64,000 nt of DNA. It comes from Adiantum capillus-veneris. Taxonomy: Eukaryota; Streptophyta; Polypodiopsida; Polypodiales; Pteridaceae. Of this stretch, positions 44,401-57,000 are shown piece by piece. Made by a program: the position numbers and the translations under genes. Within the stretch, counting starts at the first letter, position 1; each line of letters starts with the position of its first letter. The stretch lies in the NCBI GenBank assembly GCA_014529385.2, contig CM043944.1:57175268-57239267 (forward strand), in the 5' to 3' direction. Below the pieces are notes generated by a model that was not told the origin of the DNA, searched no databases, and saw only the letters and a program-made list of their open reading frames with translations.

Positions 44401-46247
44401 TTGAGGTCCAATGTGATGCTTGTGGTGATTGCCTTGGAGCGGTTTTGCTTCAAGAAGGGCATGCCATAGCATATGAGAGCCGAAGGCTCAATGGTGATGA
44501 ACGAGTCTTGGGCATTTATGAGAAAGAGCTTTTAGCTGTTCTACATGCCCTAGACACATGGAAGCACTACCTATTGGGGACTCCATTTATCCTATGAACC
44601 GACCACCAAAGTCTCAAGTATTTCATGACGCAAACCAAGCTTTCTGACAAACAAATGAGGTGGGCAAATTTTCTTTCGCAATTTAATTTTCATATTGCTC
44701 ACATAGCTGGTAAGCACAATCAAGTTGCCGATGCACTTTCACGACGACCAAAAGTTAATGCGGTGTCTATAGCTACTCACAATGATCTATCCTCTATGAT
44801 AGATGAGTATGCTACTAACCCTGACTTTAGAGACATAATGTCAGCCCTTGCTTTGGGGAAGAAAGAGGAACCATTCACCTTGCAGGATGGTTATCTTCTT
44901 CACGGCAATAGGCTATGTGTTACCCATTCCCTTCGTGAGAAGGTTATGTATGAATCCCATGCTCCTCCATATGCAGGGCATAGAGGTATTCAACCTACTC
45001 TCCGAGGAGTAGAGACGTATTCCTATTGGCCTACCATGAAAGTGGACATACAAGAGTATGTTTCAAAATGTGTAGTATGCCAAAAGACCAAGTATGATAG
45101 AGGGAAGCAACCTGGATTACTCCAGCCATTGCCTATTCCAAATTCACCATGGGAGAGTATATCCATGGATTTCATCTTTGGATTACCCAAGTCTATCCAT
45201 GGGAATACATGAATATGGACAATAGTCGACAGGTTTAGCAAGCAAGCACATTTTATTCCTGTCAAAAAGACTATTAAGGCACATCAAATGGCAACTCTCT
45301 TCATATCTCAGATTTTCAAACACCATGGATTACCCACATCCATCGTGTCAGATAGAGATCCTAGAATGACCAGTAATTTCTAGAAAGGTCTCTTTGAAAA
45401 TCTAGGAACAAGATTGAATTTCTCTTCTGCCTATCACCCACAAACGGATGGCCAAAGTGAGATAGCCAATCTTACGATACTCGATCTACTCAAGACTTAT
45501 GTTACCGAAGTAGATCAACGCTCACAATGGGAAAAGTATTTATCGCTAGTAGAGTATGCCTACAATAATACTGTACATACTTCTACGGGCAAAGCACCTT
45601 TCGAGATCATAGAACGAAGACCTAAAAGTCCCTTGCTACTGAAAGTACATGGGAAAATCTTCGCCGCCGATGAGTATAGCCGTGACCTACAAGAATCTTT
45701 TCAAAAGATTAGGGAGGCTATAACCATCTCTCAACAAAAGCAAAAAGCTGCTGCTGATAAGCACAGAAGAGCCTTAATGTTCAAAGAAAATGATTGGGTC
45801 TTACTCAAGTTTCCTAAGGCTCGATTAAGGCAAACGACGGGCAAAAATCCTACGGGCCATCAAAAGTATTATGCTCAACTAGCAAAAAGATACTATGGTC
45901 CTTTCCAAATCTTGAAGCCTATCAATGAGACGGCTTATCAACTCAATTTGCCCAACCATTGGCTTATACACAATGCCTTTCATGTAAGCTTACTTAAGCC
46001 CTACAAAGGAGAGCCACCAATTGAACCAATTATTGAAGACCCTCCCAAAGTTGAAGACCAAGAAGAGGTGCTACAACCCGAAGCTATCCTTCGGCATGAA
46101 GACAAGGTACTACGACGTGGTAAGATTATCCGACGGTATCTTATTAAGTTCAAAAATTATCCTTTTGAAGATGCTAAATGGATGCAAGGAGTACAACTTA
46201 AGGATAGTATGAACCTTGTCAATGCTTACAATGCTACATTAGATTAA
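41466..46247 (+). pseudogene. Gypsy gag-pol polyprotein, 1593 codons, four in-frame stops
   Basis: Start MADNNQESRMNIDSFDF. One frame throughout. Approximate residues: Arg/Ser-rich gag segment 105-180; gag core with FDAAFGDEGFTESSKLRHVA; CCHC knuckle CFKCGEQGHGYRSC ~429; protease FDPGSTLNFIS ~489, with Pro after the Asp as in many gypsy elements; RT with YRMCVDYRALN ~735 and FFDD ~836; RNase H ~980-1060; integrase H2C2 ~1165, catalytic Asp in SMDFIFGLP ~1235, Asp in VSDRDPRM ~1295, Glu in DGQSEIANL ~1330; GPF module ~1475; chromodomain-like KIIRRYLIKFKNYPFEDAKW near the C-terminus. Stops at 41718 (TGA; the relative at 63500 has Arg), 44595 (TGA for Trp in LWTDHQSL), 45210 (TGA for Trp) and 45381 (TAG for Trp in NFWKGLF). 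All are single transitions, so decay is recent. Confidence 0.95.
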
Positions 46248-46594
46248 GCAAATGTACAAATTTCTTTTAAATAACTCATGTTTTTCTCTTATATGACTAG
46301 TCCTCTTTTTAATTGTGCACAAAATTTAACTAGTATGCATGCTTAGAATCATGTTTGTGATGACGACGTCTCTCAAACACCAAGTAGAATTTGTCACTCT
46401 ACTTTGGGAGAATAAAATGGACTAAAGAGCAGACATGCTTGCGGCAGCTATGTCTCCCAAGCACCAAATGGATTAGTCATCCATCTTGGAAAGATGTCAT
46501 AGGGTAAAAAGGGATCCTTTACCCGCTAAGTACGATTGACTAATGACTGAGACTTTATCTTTTCTACCTCATAGTCGAGGACGACTATGATTTC

Positions 46595-46606
46595 AAGAGA
46601 GAGGTA
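46595..46606 (+). promoter_or_regulatory. Polypurine tract
   Basis: AAGAGAGAGGTAA directly before the 3' LTR start TGTCAT at 46608; primes plus-strand DNA synthesis. Confidence 0.8.
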
Positions 46607-46607
46607 A

Positions 46608-47898
46608 TGTCATAAAATCTAATATCTAACTAACCCAAATGATTTTCTCATATTAAATTGATCACTTAATGTGGGAGAATAAACGGGAACAAGTGTTAAG
46701 ATATAGGTATGTGCTTATAGATCTATCTCAACACGGGGCCAATGGTAAAGGGGTCCAAAAGGGAGATGGTCTATCAAAGAGCAAGGCTAACCAATGGAGC
46801 ATAAGACCTTAGGGTTAGCTTCATTGAAGACCTCCAATAAATGTGTGTAAAAGTCCTTTGACCTTAAGTAAGCTAGGGCTGAGCTTGAGGTGGGAACCCG
46901 GCCCAAGCTCGAGGTGCTTGTCATGCTTGAGGTGCTTGTCATGCTTGAGGTGTTTTTCATGCTTGAGGTGCTTGATTAAGATGCTTGAGGTGCTTGACTG
47001 GCTCCATGCTCGAGGTGCTTGACTTGCTGCATGATTAAAGTACTTGAGGTGCCTTGAGAAGCTTGCCTGAGATGCTTGTGGGAACACCCCCTAGTTCAAG
47101 TGCTTTGTCATGCTTGGTGAGTAAGGTGCTTGATCACCTAAAAGTCAAAAGCATTCCTACAAGAGGGGGGGCGAGCCCTTTTCCTAGGGGCTAGAGAGAG
47201 TATACTCACCCACACACACTCACAAGCACTCTCATTGTGTAATATGCAAAGTGCAAGAGCTCCCTCTCCAAGCAAGTAGAGGTTGAGAGCCTACACCAAC
47301 ACTCTTGGCTATGGAGTGCAAATCCAACCAAGAGCCATGCTTCAATGCTTAAGCTTGCCATATCCTTCTTCTTCATTACTATGCTATTATGTATGCTAGC
47401 AACAAGAGTATGATAAGTGAGGAACTAATTCTTTCTCCTACGAAATGTTTCTTCTTCCTCTTCCCTACCCTCATTCCCTGCTAGCTCTCTCCACCTTCGA
47501 AGGTGTTTGAGGTCTTGGGACTGAGGCTTGGGATAGTTAAAGCTTTCTTCAAGTTTATGTTATGTTTGTGGTGCATGAAGCCTTCCATCTTCATGGCATC
47601 ACCTAGGTCACAATGAACACAAAGACTGTATTGTAACAAGTCTCTCTTTATGGGAGAAATCATAATACAAATGCCTATTGGAGGGGGGACCGGCTCCACA
47701 TAAATCCGGTCCTCAATTGTTGTCATGTTCTCTAAACTCTCTCTCTTGCAAAAGTATTGTCTATGCCAAGTTAACTAATTGCTATGATTATGTTGCTATC
47801 TTCAATTATGTCTACCCGCTATGCTCACAAAATCATTTCTTGAAAGTACTCTCATTAAATTCCGCTATTCTCAAATTGAATAGGCAAATTCCATCACA
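46608..47898 (+). repeat. Young gypsy 3' LTR (1291 bp)
   Basis: TGTCATAAAATCTAATATCT … TTCCATCACA, followed by the GATTA target duplication. Open frames inside are copies of those in the 5' LTR and are not genes. Confidence 0.95.
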
Positions 47899-47903
47899 GA
47901 TTA

Positions 47904-48565
47904 GCCCCAGACTCAGAGGTAGCTTCTTTGAAATTGCTCCCCTTGTTTTCCTCAATAACTCCACCTGGGTCTTTGCATAGATGTTGGCTCTCCACTGAGC
48001 CCAAGGTAAAGTTGCAAAATCATACAAGCCAATACTCTTCAACCACTGTATATTTCTGTCATCCTGACAATCAATTTCTACTTTAAAATCTGTGAAAGGG
48101 TCCATCAAACTCTGCAGCATCTTGCTGGAAGACAAAGGAGTTGCATCCTCCTCAAGTGGTAAGCTGGCTTCATCCTCCAGAAATGAGATGTCTACCCGCA
48201 TGGTAGCTCCTTTCCTCCACGTTCACAACTTGCAAGGTTCCCCATTATCATCATCAGGGGAAAGCTTCATAGCTGGAGTTGGTTTAGCTCTCGGCATGGT
48301 GGGTGTGAAGGGCAAAGAAACCTTGAAAGGTTGTTGTGGGTACATGCAGGATCGATGCGCTTGATTAGTCACAAAAAAACACTTGCGGGGGATAGTAAGT
48401 GAGGTGATTGATCCTTCCCTCACATTCATAGTAATGTTTAGTGGAGAATAATTCTCACGCGATTCAAGGCCATTTTTTAAATTCAAATGTTGTTTAAAAT
48501 ATCCAATCCAGCACAATCCAAGACAACACAATCCGACCCAGTAAAGTCCGAGAACCAGCAAAATC
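47904..48565 (-). pseudogene. Extra 3' ORF of an old gypsy element, first part
   Basis: Lies immediately downstream (minus strand) of the integrase. A frame from 48561 gives FVTNQAHRSCMYPQQPFKV and PAMKLSPDDDNGEPCKL, then a frameshift leads into MRVDISFLEDEASLPLEED (48201), MLQSLMDPFTDFKVEIDC and LPWAQWRANIYAKTQVELLR. The young gypsy enters after LSLGLI at 47904 and the reading continues at 39754. Function unknown; no signal peptide or transmembrane segment seen, so a true envelope protein is not supported. Confidence 0.55.
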
Positions 48566-48569
48566 CGGC

Positions 48570-51500
48570 CTAGTACCTGAATGGAATCCCAAAACTTTGA
48601 AAAGAAGTTTCAACAATGACCTGCTCTCTTGGATTATGCAAGAACCCAAAAACTTCACACAAGGCAGAATCTACAACAGGAGATTGAAGCCAATCTAGAT
48701 GAGGTGGCTTTCCTTGAAATTTCTTCAACTTGAAACCATTTACAGGCTTTTCCACTCTAGTCCCAAAGACACCAGCCACAACAAATGTACCTTGACCCAA
48801 ATCCTGAACAATCTGATAAGGTCCTTTATATCTCAAATTCAACTTACCAGGATGAGGACCCAACCTAGAACTGTAAAGCATAACCCAATCTCCAACCTGA
48901 AAAACTTTGAACTTTATATTCATACTGACCCAAGCTTTCCTTCTTCTCTGAATGACCTCTGTGATGTAAGAACTGAACAACCTGTCTTCTTCCAATTGCA
49001 TCAAATACTTACTTCTGTGCTGAACTAATAATTTAGGAGTCATCTTCTCAGCAGTAGCTCTGAGACTAGGGACCACAAATTCCATAGGTACCATAGATTC
49101 AAGACCATAGACCAATCTAAAAGGAGTCATACCTGTTGTTATCTTAAAGGCTATTCTGAAAGACCATAAAGCAGAATCCAACTTTTCATCCCAGTCCTTC
49201 TTATTCTCCTAAACAATCTTCTTCAAAGTCCTAATTAAGTGTTTTGTTGGTACTTTCAATTTGTCCATTTTCCTGAGGATGATAAGCTGTAGATTTTTTG
49301 TGCATAATCATGTGAGTTTTAGTAAGCTCAAAAATAACTTCATTCAAAAGATATGTCCCCCCGTCACTTACCAACTCAACACGACATCCAAACATGGTCA
49401 TAATGTTGTGATACAGAAACTTAGCTACACTCTGAGCCTTATTGTCTTTTAAAGCAACAGCTTCCACCCACTTAGTACAGTAATCAGTGGCAACCAAAAT
49501 TTATTTGCACCCTTTACTAGTAGTAGGTTTTACAGGCCCAAAATAATCCATACCCCACTTTTGAAATGGTTCCAATGGTAAAATAGGATGATCTGTCATC
49601 CTGTCCCTAGAATCACGCTTACCAAATTGCTGACATACCACACAACTCTTAGCATAGGAATGTGCATCCTTTAATACAGTAGTCCACCATAAACCAGCCT
49701 ATAACATATTTTTACTTGTAATGTCACCTGAAAAATGACCTCCTACTGCCCCAAAATGAGCTTCTTGCGACACAGCTGACTGCTCAAAATTAGGTACACA
49801 TCTCCTAATTACTTGATCGATTCCTTTACTATATAAGGCTCCAACAATAACCAAAAAATGTATGCTAGTAAGAGAAAATTTCCTCCTTTGATCTGTAGAA
49901 AACTCAGTGGGCATGATACCATCAGTTAAGAAAACTAGCATCTGATCATACCAAGAATTAGAAATAGAACTTTTTACTTCAAATAATTTTGCATCTGGCA
50001 AATCATCCTGAAATCCTATAGGTTCTTCTCTAGTATTAATCTGACTTAAATAATTAGCTATTGCATGCTCATTCCCAGGTGTATGTACAATCACAAATTC
50101 AAACTCCTGTAAACAGCAACATCCACCTTGCCAACCTTCCTTTAAGTAAAGGATTCTTGATAAGATATCACAAAGCTTGGTGGTCAACATGAAATAAAAC
50201 CCTATTGTAGAGAAGATAGTGCTTGAATTTAGTCAGAGCATAAACCATTCCCAAGGCTTATCTTTTAGTAACTGCATAATTCCTTTCAGCAGGAGTTAGC
50301 ACCATGCTTGCATAACAGACAGGTCAGAACCATCATCTGATCTTTTCCTACATCAAAACAGCGACTATAGCCACATCTAAGGCATCAACAAAAACATGGA
50401 ATGGCAATATCCAATTAGGAGGTTGCAAAATAGGAGCAATTGACAACATCTTCTTCAGCATTTAGAATGATTTTTCTTGAGGTTCAGACCATACAAAAGC
50501 TACATGCTTTTTGGTCAAGTGAGTAAGAGGCATGCACACATTGGCCAGATATCTGATGTACCTGCTATGCCATTTGATTTGACCCATAAACCTACTCAAT
50601 TCTTCAATATTAATAGGTGCCTGAGCTGATTTAATCACCTCAATATTTTTTGCATCAATGGACATCCCTTCCTGAGATACCACATGGCCTAACAAAACAC
50701 CACTTCTGACAGCCATTACACTTTTGTAAGGATTCAAAGAAAGTTTGAAAATCCGACACCTTTCAAAGCACAAATTCAGATGATGGAGATGCAAATCCCT
50801 TTTCCCAAATACTGAGAAGTCATCCACTGCTAATAAGGCTCAAATGTTTTATAAGCTGTAAAATTAAATGATGGTGGTCCATTCTTGAGACCAAAATTCA
50901 TCACTGTAGATGCAAAAGATCCCCAATCTGTTATGAAGTCTATTTTGTGCTAATCCTCCTCAGCCACTGTAATCTGATTATACCTTGAAAAACCATCCAC
51001 AAAACTATACATCTTCTTCCCTGCTATTGCATCCAATAGGGCATCACAAAAGGGCATTGGAAATGGATCAGTGATAGTAGCTGCATACAATTTTCTATAG
51101 TCAACACAAACTCTGATTTTCCATTTTCTTGGGTGCCACAATGATTGGTGATGACCATGGAACTTCATGGATTGGTTTGATAAACCCAATTGCTAACAAC
51201 TTATCAATCTCTTGCTTGACCGTTGTGAAAATCTAGGATTCATCCTATATCTTTTTTGCACAATCAGAACTGCAACTTCTCTCATATTAATATGATGATG
51301 ATGCAACATTGGATCAATCCCTTTGACATGTGAGTAATCCCAGGGAAATACATCCTTATACTCCAATAACAACTGCAACAACTCCTGTAGAAATTCTCCA
51401 TCCACATAGATACTGACCTTGACCATTTTAGGATCATCCTCGGTTTTACCAAATTCAATTCCTTCAATTCATCTTGTTGAACTCTTTTAGAGCCACCAAA

Positions 51501-52600
51501 CCTTTTGTTGTAGATCTTCTCCAACATGTCTTTGGCATCCTTTTCTTCTTGTTCAACAGCTTCTTTTGAACTAGAAGCTACACTCTGATCCATTAACTTG
51601 AGTATGTCGGATCCTTGAATTTCCTGACCTAAAACAGGTTCATCAACATTCTCTTCAGGGAAGTACTAATTTGAAGTACTAACTTGAAACTGTAATCTGA
51701 ATGGAAGAGTTCCTCAAAATACTAACTTCCTTCATCCTAAATCTGAACCTGCAATCTGAATGGAAAGTTCCTCAAAATACCAACAGGATGAACCCTTCTC
51801 TAATCTTCCATTTTGCCTTCAAAAGGTGATGGTTCCAACTTTCCCAAGCCCATTGTAAGATACACTGACTCAAGTAAAGTATTGACTCCAGATCTTCCAT
51901 CCAATAGTACCTCATCAAATACCCTGTCTTGTAAGATACTTTCATAAAAGGAACTACAAAATCCACATCAGAAGAATGAATTGTGTTCACAGTAGGTTCC
52001 CCCATTTGCTAAGTCGGAACTTCATAGTGCTTGCCCAATAGTTTATGCAACAATCTTTCTTTAAAGGCTGCAACTATAGAAAGCATCTGATCCAAAGATA
52101 AATGTAAAGGAGAATTAATGAGTACCTCAAACCAATCAGGTTCAGATACTGCAACACTTTGCTGGTGTTGTTGTGATTTATCAGAAGAATTAGAATTATC
52201 CTCCAAAATCTGATGATGATGCTCCTTCTAAACATGCTTATGCACCCAATCTTGTACCCCTTTCTACTGCTCCCAGTCAATAGGACCCTTGTCCTTAGAC
52301 CTTGTAATAGCCAATACCTCAATCTCTTGCTCCAAGTGTTTTGGATTATTGCAACTAACGTCCTCCTCTTCATAATCCTCAATCTGTACTACTGAATTGG
52401 ATCCAATTTCTGGTCCTTGATAACTCGGAATATCAATGATAATGACATTAGCTTGTGCCAGAGGTTTAATTCTAGGGATATTTTGGAGGATCTGCTTGTT
52501 GGTTCTTCTGATTAAAAGGAACAATTGGAATACCTCTTTCTTCTCTATATTTTACCCATAATGCACAACAGAGTCCAACCCAATGATTAGGATCACCACG
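48570..52600 (-). mobile_element. Old Ty3/gypsy pol region (protease to integrase)
   Basis: Minus-strand order gag scrap (52524-52009), protease, RT, RNase H, integrase, then the extra ORF. The 5' end is truncated or rearranged near 52600; no LTR was found. With the extra ORF it originally continued to at least 38704 (minus the 8.1-kb insertion). Confidence 0.85.
48570..52600 (-). pseudogene. Gypsy pol: PR-RT-RH-IN, decayed
   Basis: Gag end includes RIKPLAQANVIIIDIPSYQG (52524 on). The protease has a DGGSGVNTL-type active site around 51870 after a frameshift. RT: WKIRVCVDYRKLYAATITDP (51189-50950), then VDDFSVFGKRDLHL-type YxDD region at 50827 and MGQIKWHSRYIRYLANVCMP. RNase H/connection: VHTPGNEHAIANYLSQIN. 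Integrase: H2C2 with EAHFGAVGGHFSGD, catalytic Asp in GMDYFGP (about 49530), SDGGTYL and ENGQIESTNK (49497-49231), and a C-terminal GPY module LNLRYKGPYQIVQDLGQGTF (49181-48570). Multiple frameshifts and stops. Confidence 0.85.
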
Positions 52601-53383
52601 GTGGAGAAGGGGAATGGGGGAAAACGCCCGTCACAAACACAAGGGCCTCTCTATAGCTCACGGTATTCACAGCACCCCTATCCTCTCAAAAAACACCTTC
52701 AAAGAAACATTTTACACTAGCAGACCACTACTCAATTTCCACTGCTCACACACTCTACAAACTACCACACAAGGTACACCTGCTACCACTACCTGTCTCC
52801 ACCCTTACACACACACGCAGCCACTCAATCTCACTCCCTCACACAGAACACCGTCGGTCCAGGGGGCACACACTTCCACACAGTCGGCACCGAGGAGAAA
52901 CATGAAAGCAGGAGAAAGAGAAGGGGGGAAGGGGAAACAACAGCATGGCAGGCAACTGTGGCTTGATTGCACTTCAAAAAACATATACACGGGCTTGCAC
53001 TGCCATCACCATGGCCATTTTTAATCAAAGTTACAAAGGGGCTAGCTTGCTAGAGAACTCCACTTTGCAGGCTTCAGACGGCATCCAAAAGGCCAGGAAA
53101 AAAGCCCTTAATTTGATCCAAATTTGACTTTTATAGGGGGGGCCTTTAATTTGGAAATTTACATTTTAACTGGTCCACCTGGCACCTTGAGTTGGCATTT
53201 TTGGGAAAGGGGCAACGCCTTGCTCTTTGCTTTCTTCTTCTCTCTTTTGCACTTGGGGGGGGGAGGGGGGGAGGGGCATTAGCGATGTCGCTATTGCCCC
53301 TTGGCTTTTTATTTTTTATTTTTATCTTTCAATTTTTAGCCCTTTGTGGGCTTAGCCTTGCAGTGCTCTACATGGCTTGACTT

Positions 53384-53386
<3 letters not shown>
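52601..53386. other. No gene recognised
   Basis: Ser/Thr/His-rich open text (52614-53024) and Phe/Leu-rich text near 53200 lack motifs. Contains G-runs at 53240-53275 and an abrupt switch from gypsy gag near 52600. Possibly LTR or leader of the old gypsy; not provable here. Confidence 0.35.

Positions 53387-53474
<88 letters not shown>
53387..53474. repeat. (CT)44 microsatellite
   Basis: Uninterrupted 88 bp of CT. ORFs that read through it as Leu-Ser or Arg-Glu repeats are artefacts. Confidence 0.97.
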
Positions 53475-53478
<4 letters not shown>

Positions 53479-53839
53479 AACTCCTCCTTTGCCCCCTTTT
53501 GGCCTTGACCTCCATTTTTTGCCCTTTCACTTGGCTTGTGGCTTCAACCTTGCCCTCAGCTTTGGTTTGTCCTGCCGCTAATGGCCCTTTTTCTCCTTGC
53601 TTTGCCCACTTGGCCTTACTCTTTGCTTTGCCCGGATGGCCTTTGCAATTATCTTTTTGCTTATTACCCAAACTTTTCAAGCTTGATGCTAATTTGATGA
53701 AGGAGCAAGAAGAGATTTCCTTTTATATGTTTTCTTAACCACCAACAATAAGGCTTTGTTCATAAGAGATGATTATATTGAGCATATGAGAGTTTACGAT
53801 GCTAATTGTGAGGGCAAGAGTAGTCCATGATGATATTAG

Positions 53840-54004
53840 TATGAGCTTGGCTTGATAGAGTGGAAGAGCTTAGCTCGTTAGAGTGGAAGAGCTAATCTCG
53901 TTAGAGTGGAAGAGTTTGGCTTGGTAGAGTGGAGGAGCTAGGCTCAAGAGAGATTGGCTTGATAGGGTGGAGGAGCTTGGCCCAAGAGGGATTGGCTTGG
54001 TTTG
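53840..54004. repeat. Short tandem repeats of GAGTGGAAGAGCTTGGCT type
   Basis: About six imperfect ~22-28-bp units (TTAGAGTGGAAGAGCTTAGC, GGTAGAGTGGAGGAGCTAGG, AGGGTGGAGGAGCTTGGC). Confidence 0.7.
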
Positions 54005-57000
54005 TGTAGACCCCTGAATATTTTCACATTTTGTACCAAAACTGGGGTAACTTGGGGATTTGCACGGGCATGTTAGGTGCATAAGCATGTTAATGATTGC
54101 CATAATGGATGCATTAGTGCTAATGTTTGTTAGTTTTTATGACTGCTTGCTGATAAGTTCTTACTTAAGGAAGTTAGTCACTCGGTGGCTTGAGTTAGTT
54201 TTAGGGATCTTGTTGATAGCTATCTTAACGACTTCAAATTCAAGCTATGGCCATTAGGTATCTCAGTTTATGCTGTTAGTGACCGCAACGGGGTTGCGAG
54301 CTCGAGATTAGTCAGAATGGATTCTTTAAAATTTCTTATAGTTGCTTTATGATGTAAACAAATTCTTCTTTTTATGACCGATTTGGTAGGATAGATGAGT
54401 CACCCCATGCCTAGTCCAAGTGAAGTGAAATAGTGAGGTCTTGAATCCAATCTTAGCCAAAGTAGATCTTCGGAGTCTTGTGAGTTTTCCCTCACTTACG
54501 TTAATGCATGTTAGTCGGTTGAAACAGTAAAATCCTAGTTAGATTTTGAGCTTGCCTTTGAAGAAACGGGAAAGTTATACAAGTTTTAGTGTAACTATCA
54601 GGAAAAGCTTTAAATTTTGAGTTAGAATCTTGGAGGGACCGTGAAGTTCAAGAGAGTAAGGAGAGAGAAGATGTGAGCTCGATGCTCATTGTCATGATAG
54701 AGATCTTTGAGGTTTCGGAGACTTTAACCCTTTTTCAACGTGGGAGCAAGGTCTTAAAAGACCAATGCTTGACAATGTTTTTAAGAAAAAATAACAAAAC
54801 AAAAACAGAATTACGTTTTGATTGGCAGCTCTGAATCTCCATGCTGAGGGGAACCGCCTGGAGGCGAGGTCGCAAGAGCGAGAGGGAGGGAAGCAGAGAA
54901 CCTGAGTGAGGAGAAGGAGGGAGCCCAAGTGGGCGACCCTATGTGTGCGTGTACTCATTGGGGAGACGAAGGTGAGACTGCAGGCGAGCCCGAGAAGAAG
55001 CTGAGTGCAAGGGCCACGAGACGGGAGGAGTACAAGAGAGAGCAGGAGTGGTCGCTAGAGGAAGTCGCCAGAGCATAGTTTGAAAGAGAGAGAGCCTGAG
55101 TCTGAGATGTAAACCGCAAGCAGTTGTGTGTGCAGGGTTGCGAGCATGAGAAGTTAGAGGAGAGAGAGGGTCGCAAGCAGTTCATGCAGAGAGAGCATGT
55201 GGGCGAGCAAACAGAGATAGAGAGAGAGATTCTCTCTGTAGCATCGAAAAAAAGATGAGAGAGAGAGAGATTTTGTTGGCAGTTCTAGAGCAAGCTAGAG
55301 AGAGAGAACGGCCGTCAATGGTTTGCCAGCCAAGAGAGAGACAATAGGGAGAGAGGGGGTCACTTGGAGAAGTGGGGAGTAGCAAGCCTCAATAGGTAGT
55401 TGGAGGGGTAGCGCTTCTTGCCAGAGAATGAGCCTGAGAGTAGCACTGCAGTATACGATACCGAGAGAGAGAGTTTTAGCGCTGTTTTTTAGTGAGAGAA
55501 AGTAGGAGAGAGAGATTTCGCTTGACTGTGTGTGTGTATTCATTTGCTTGACTGTGTGTCTGTGTGTATTACTTGCTGCCTGCATAGTATAGGTCGCTAC
55601 ACAAAGAAACTGAGAGGGAGAGAAAAACGTTGCAGGGCATAGTTAGACAGAGCGTCGCCTGCAGAGGTCACGAGGTAGAGCCCAGAGTGGGGTGGCCATG
55701 GAAGGGTGAGAGCTGAGTAGGGCTGCCGTGTGCTCATTACCTGCAGAGGTCGCGGACCTGTAGAGGGTTGCAAGCCGAGAAGAGGTAGACTTGCTGTGTG
55801 TGTCTCCATTAAAGGCACCGCAAGTTGCCAAAGAGGAGAGTAGGGCCCGAAATGGTTGCATGGTGGGGACTGCAAGAAGAGAGAGGAGGAGCGTGATCAT
55901 GAGGCAAGCTAGGAAGGAGGATAGCGCTGCAGTTCAGAAATAGAGAGAGAGATCACTTCATCAGGTTGGAGCCGAGAAAGAAGTAGAGAGAGAGAGAGAT
56001 TAACGATAGTGCATGAGAGGTTTTCTGTGTGTGTTTGCAAGTTAGACAGAGAGAGAGGAGTATTATTGCCTGCTAACGTTTGTGTGTAGGGGGAGAGCAT
56101 TCGAGAGCCCGCGAGAGTAGTAGGAGAGGGAGTAGTATGAGTGTGTGGGTCCTGTGAAGTGAGGGAGAGAGAATCAATACCTGTAGCGCAAGTTAGAGAG
56201 AGGTTGCCAGGGTAGCATAGAAGCTTCGAAGTGGAGAGAGAAAGAAAGAGTCCTCGGTGTACCAGTATGAAAGAAGTAGAGAGAGAGAGGCTGTTGCATT
56301 AGCGCTATTAGGATTGATTGCCTGTATGAGAGTTAGTGAGATAGAGAGAAAGAATGAATACCTTGTTGAGCTAGTGAGAGAAAGAGAGACAGAGAGAGAA
56401 ATTTGGAAAGTAAATTCAAAATTCTGCTGCGGAGTGACTCACTTTCAAGTGAGAGGAGCCGCTGCTCGAATTCGGATGTAGACAGAAAGCAAAACACCCG
56501 AAATCAAAAGTTAAAATTCACTGGTTAGTTTTTTTCTTGATTTCCAAACAAGTTCATAAAACTAGAAAGAAGTATTGCTAGTTTCATTATTTGCATTGCT
56601 AGCTTCATAATTGAAAACAAATCTGGTTGTTTGAAGACGTATCTATACTGAAATCATACTTGGAAATGAAATGCTGCATATTTTTGCATGGTTAGTGGAA
56701 TTTGGGAAGAGAAATTGAATCATTGACAGTTTTTGGCATTTCAATAAAAAATTACATTTTACAAGATTATTTTGGTGTTTTTCATTGGAAAATTTGCAAA
56801 ACTGTTCAATGATTCTAGTTGCAATGTTCAATAATCTGAAATCCAATGAGTGATTGATTTGTTCCATGAGTCTAGAATGTGTGGTTTTGAATTCTAGCGG
56901 TCAAGTAAATATCTGGATGATTGCATGCTGATAAATCTTGGCTAAAAATTCCATTAAAAATGTATATGGGAACTCAGATTTTAACCATAAATAGCATATT

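Larger units (their letters stand above)
39760..47898 (+). mobile_element. Young, nearly intact Ty3/gypsy retrotransposon
   Basis: 8139 bp: 1291-bp LTRs (39760-41050, 46608-47898), a tRNA-iMet primer site, one gag-pol frame (41466-46247) and a polypurine tract. Flanks are the 5-bp target duplication GATTA (39755-39759, 47899-47903). LTRs differ at only a handful of positions by eye, so insertion is recent relative to everything around it. It sits inside the extra ORF of an older gypsy. Four stop codons now block gag-pol. Confidence 0.97.

Noticed and set aside
38704-48565. Envelope protein for the old gypsy extra ORF
   Set aside because: No signal peptide, transmembrane span or Cys-rich ectodomain visible.
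52614-53024. 136-codon plus-strand ORF
   Set aside because: Thr/His/Pro-rich text with no motif, next to low-complexity DNA.
53346-53738. ORFs of Leu-Ser or Arg-Glu repeats over 53387-53474, and similarly over 62092-62174
   Set aside because: Products of reading CT/GA microsatellites; no other coding signal.
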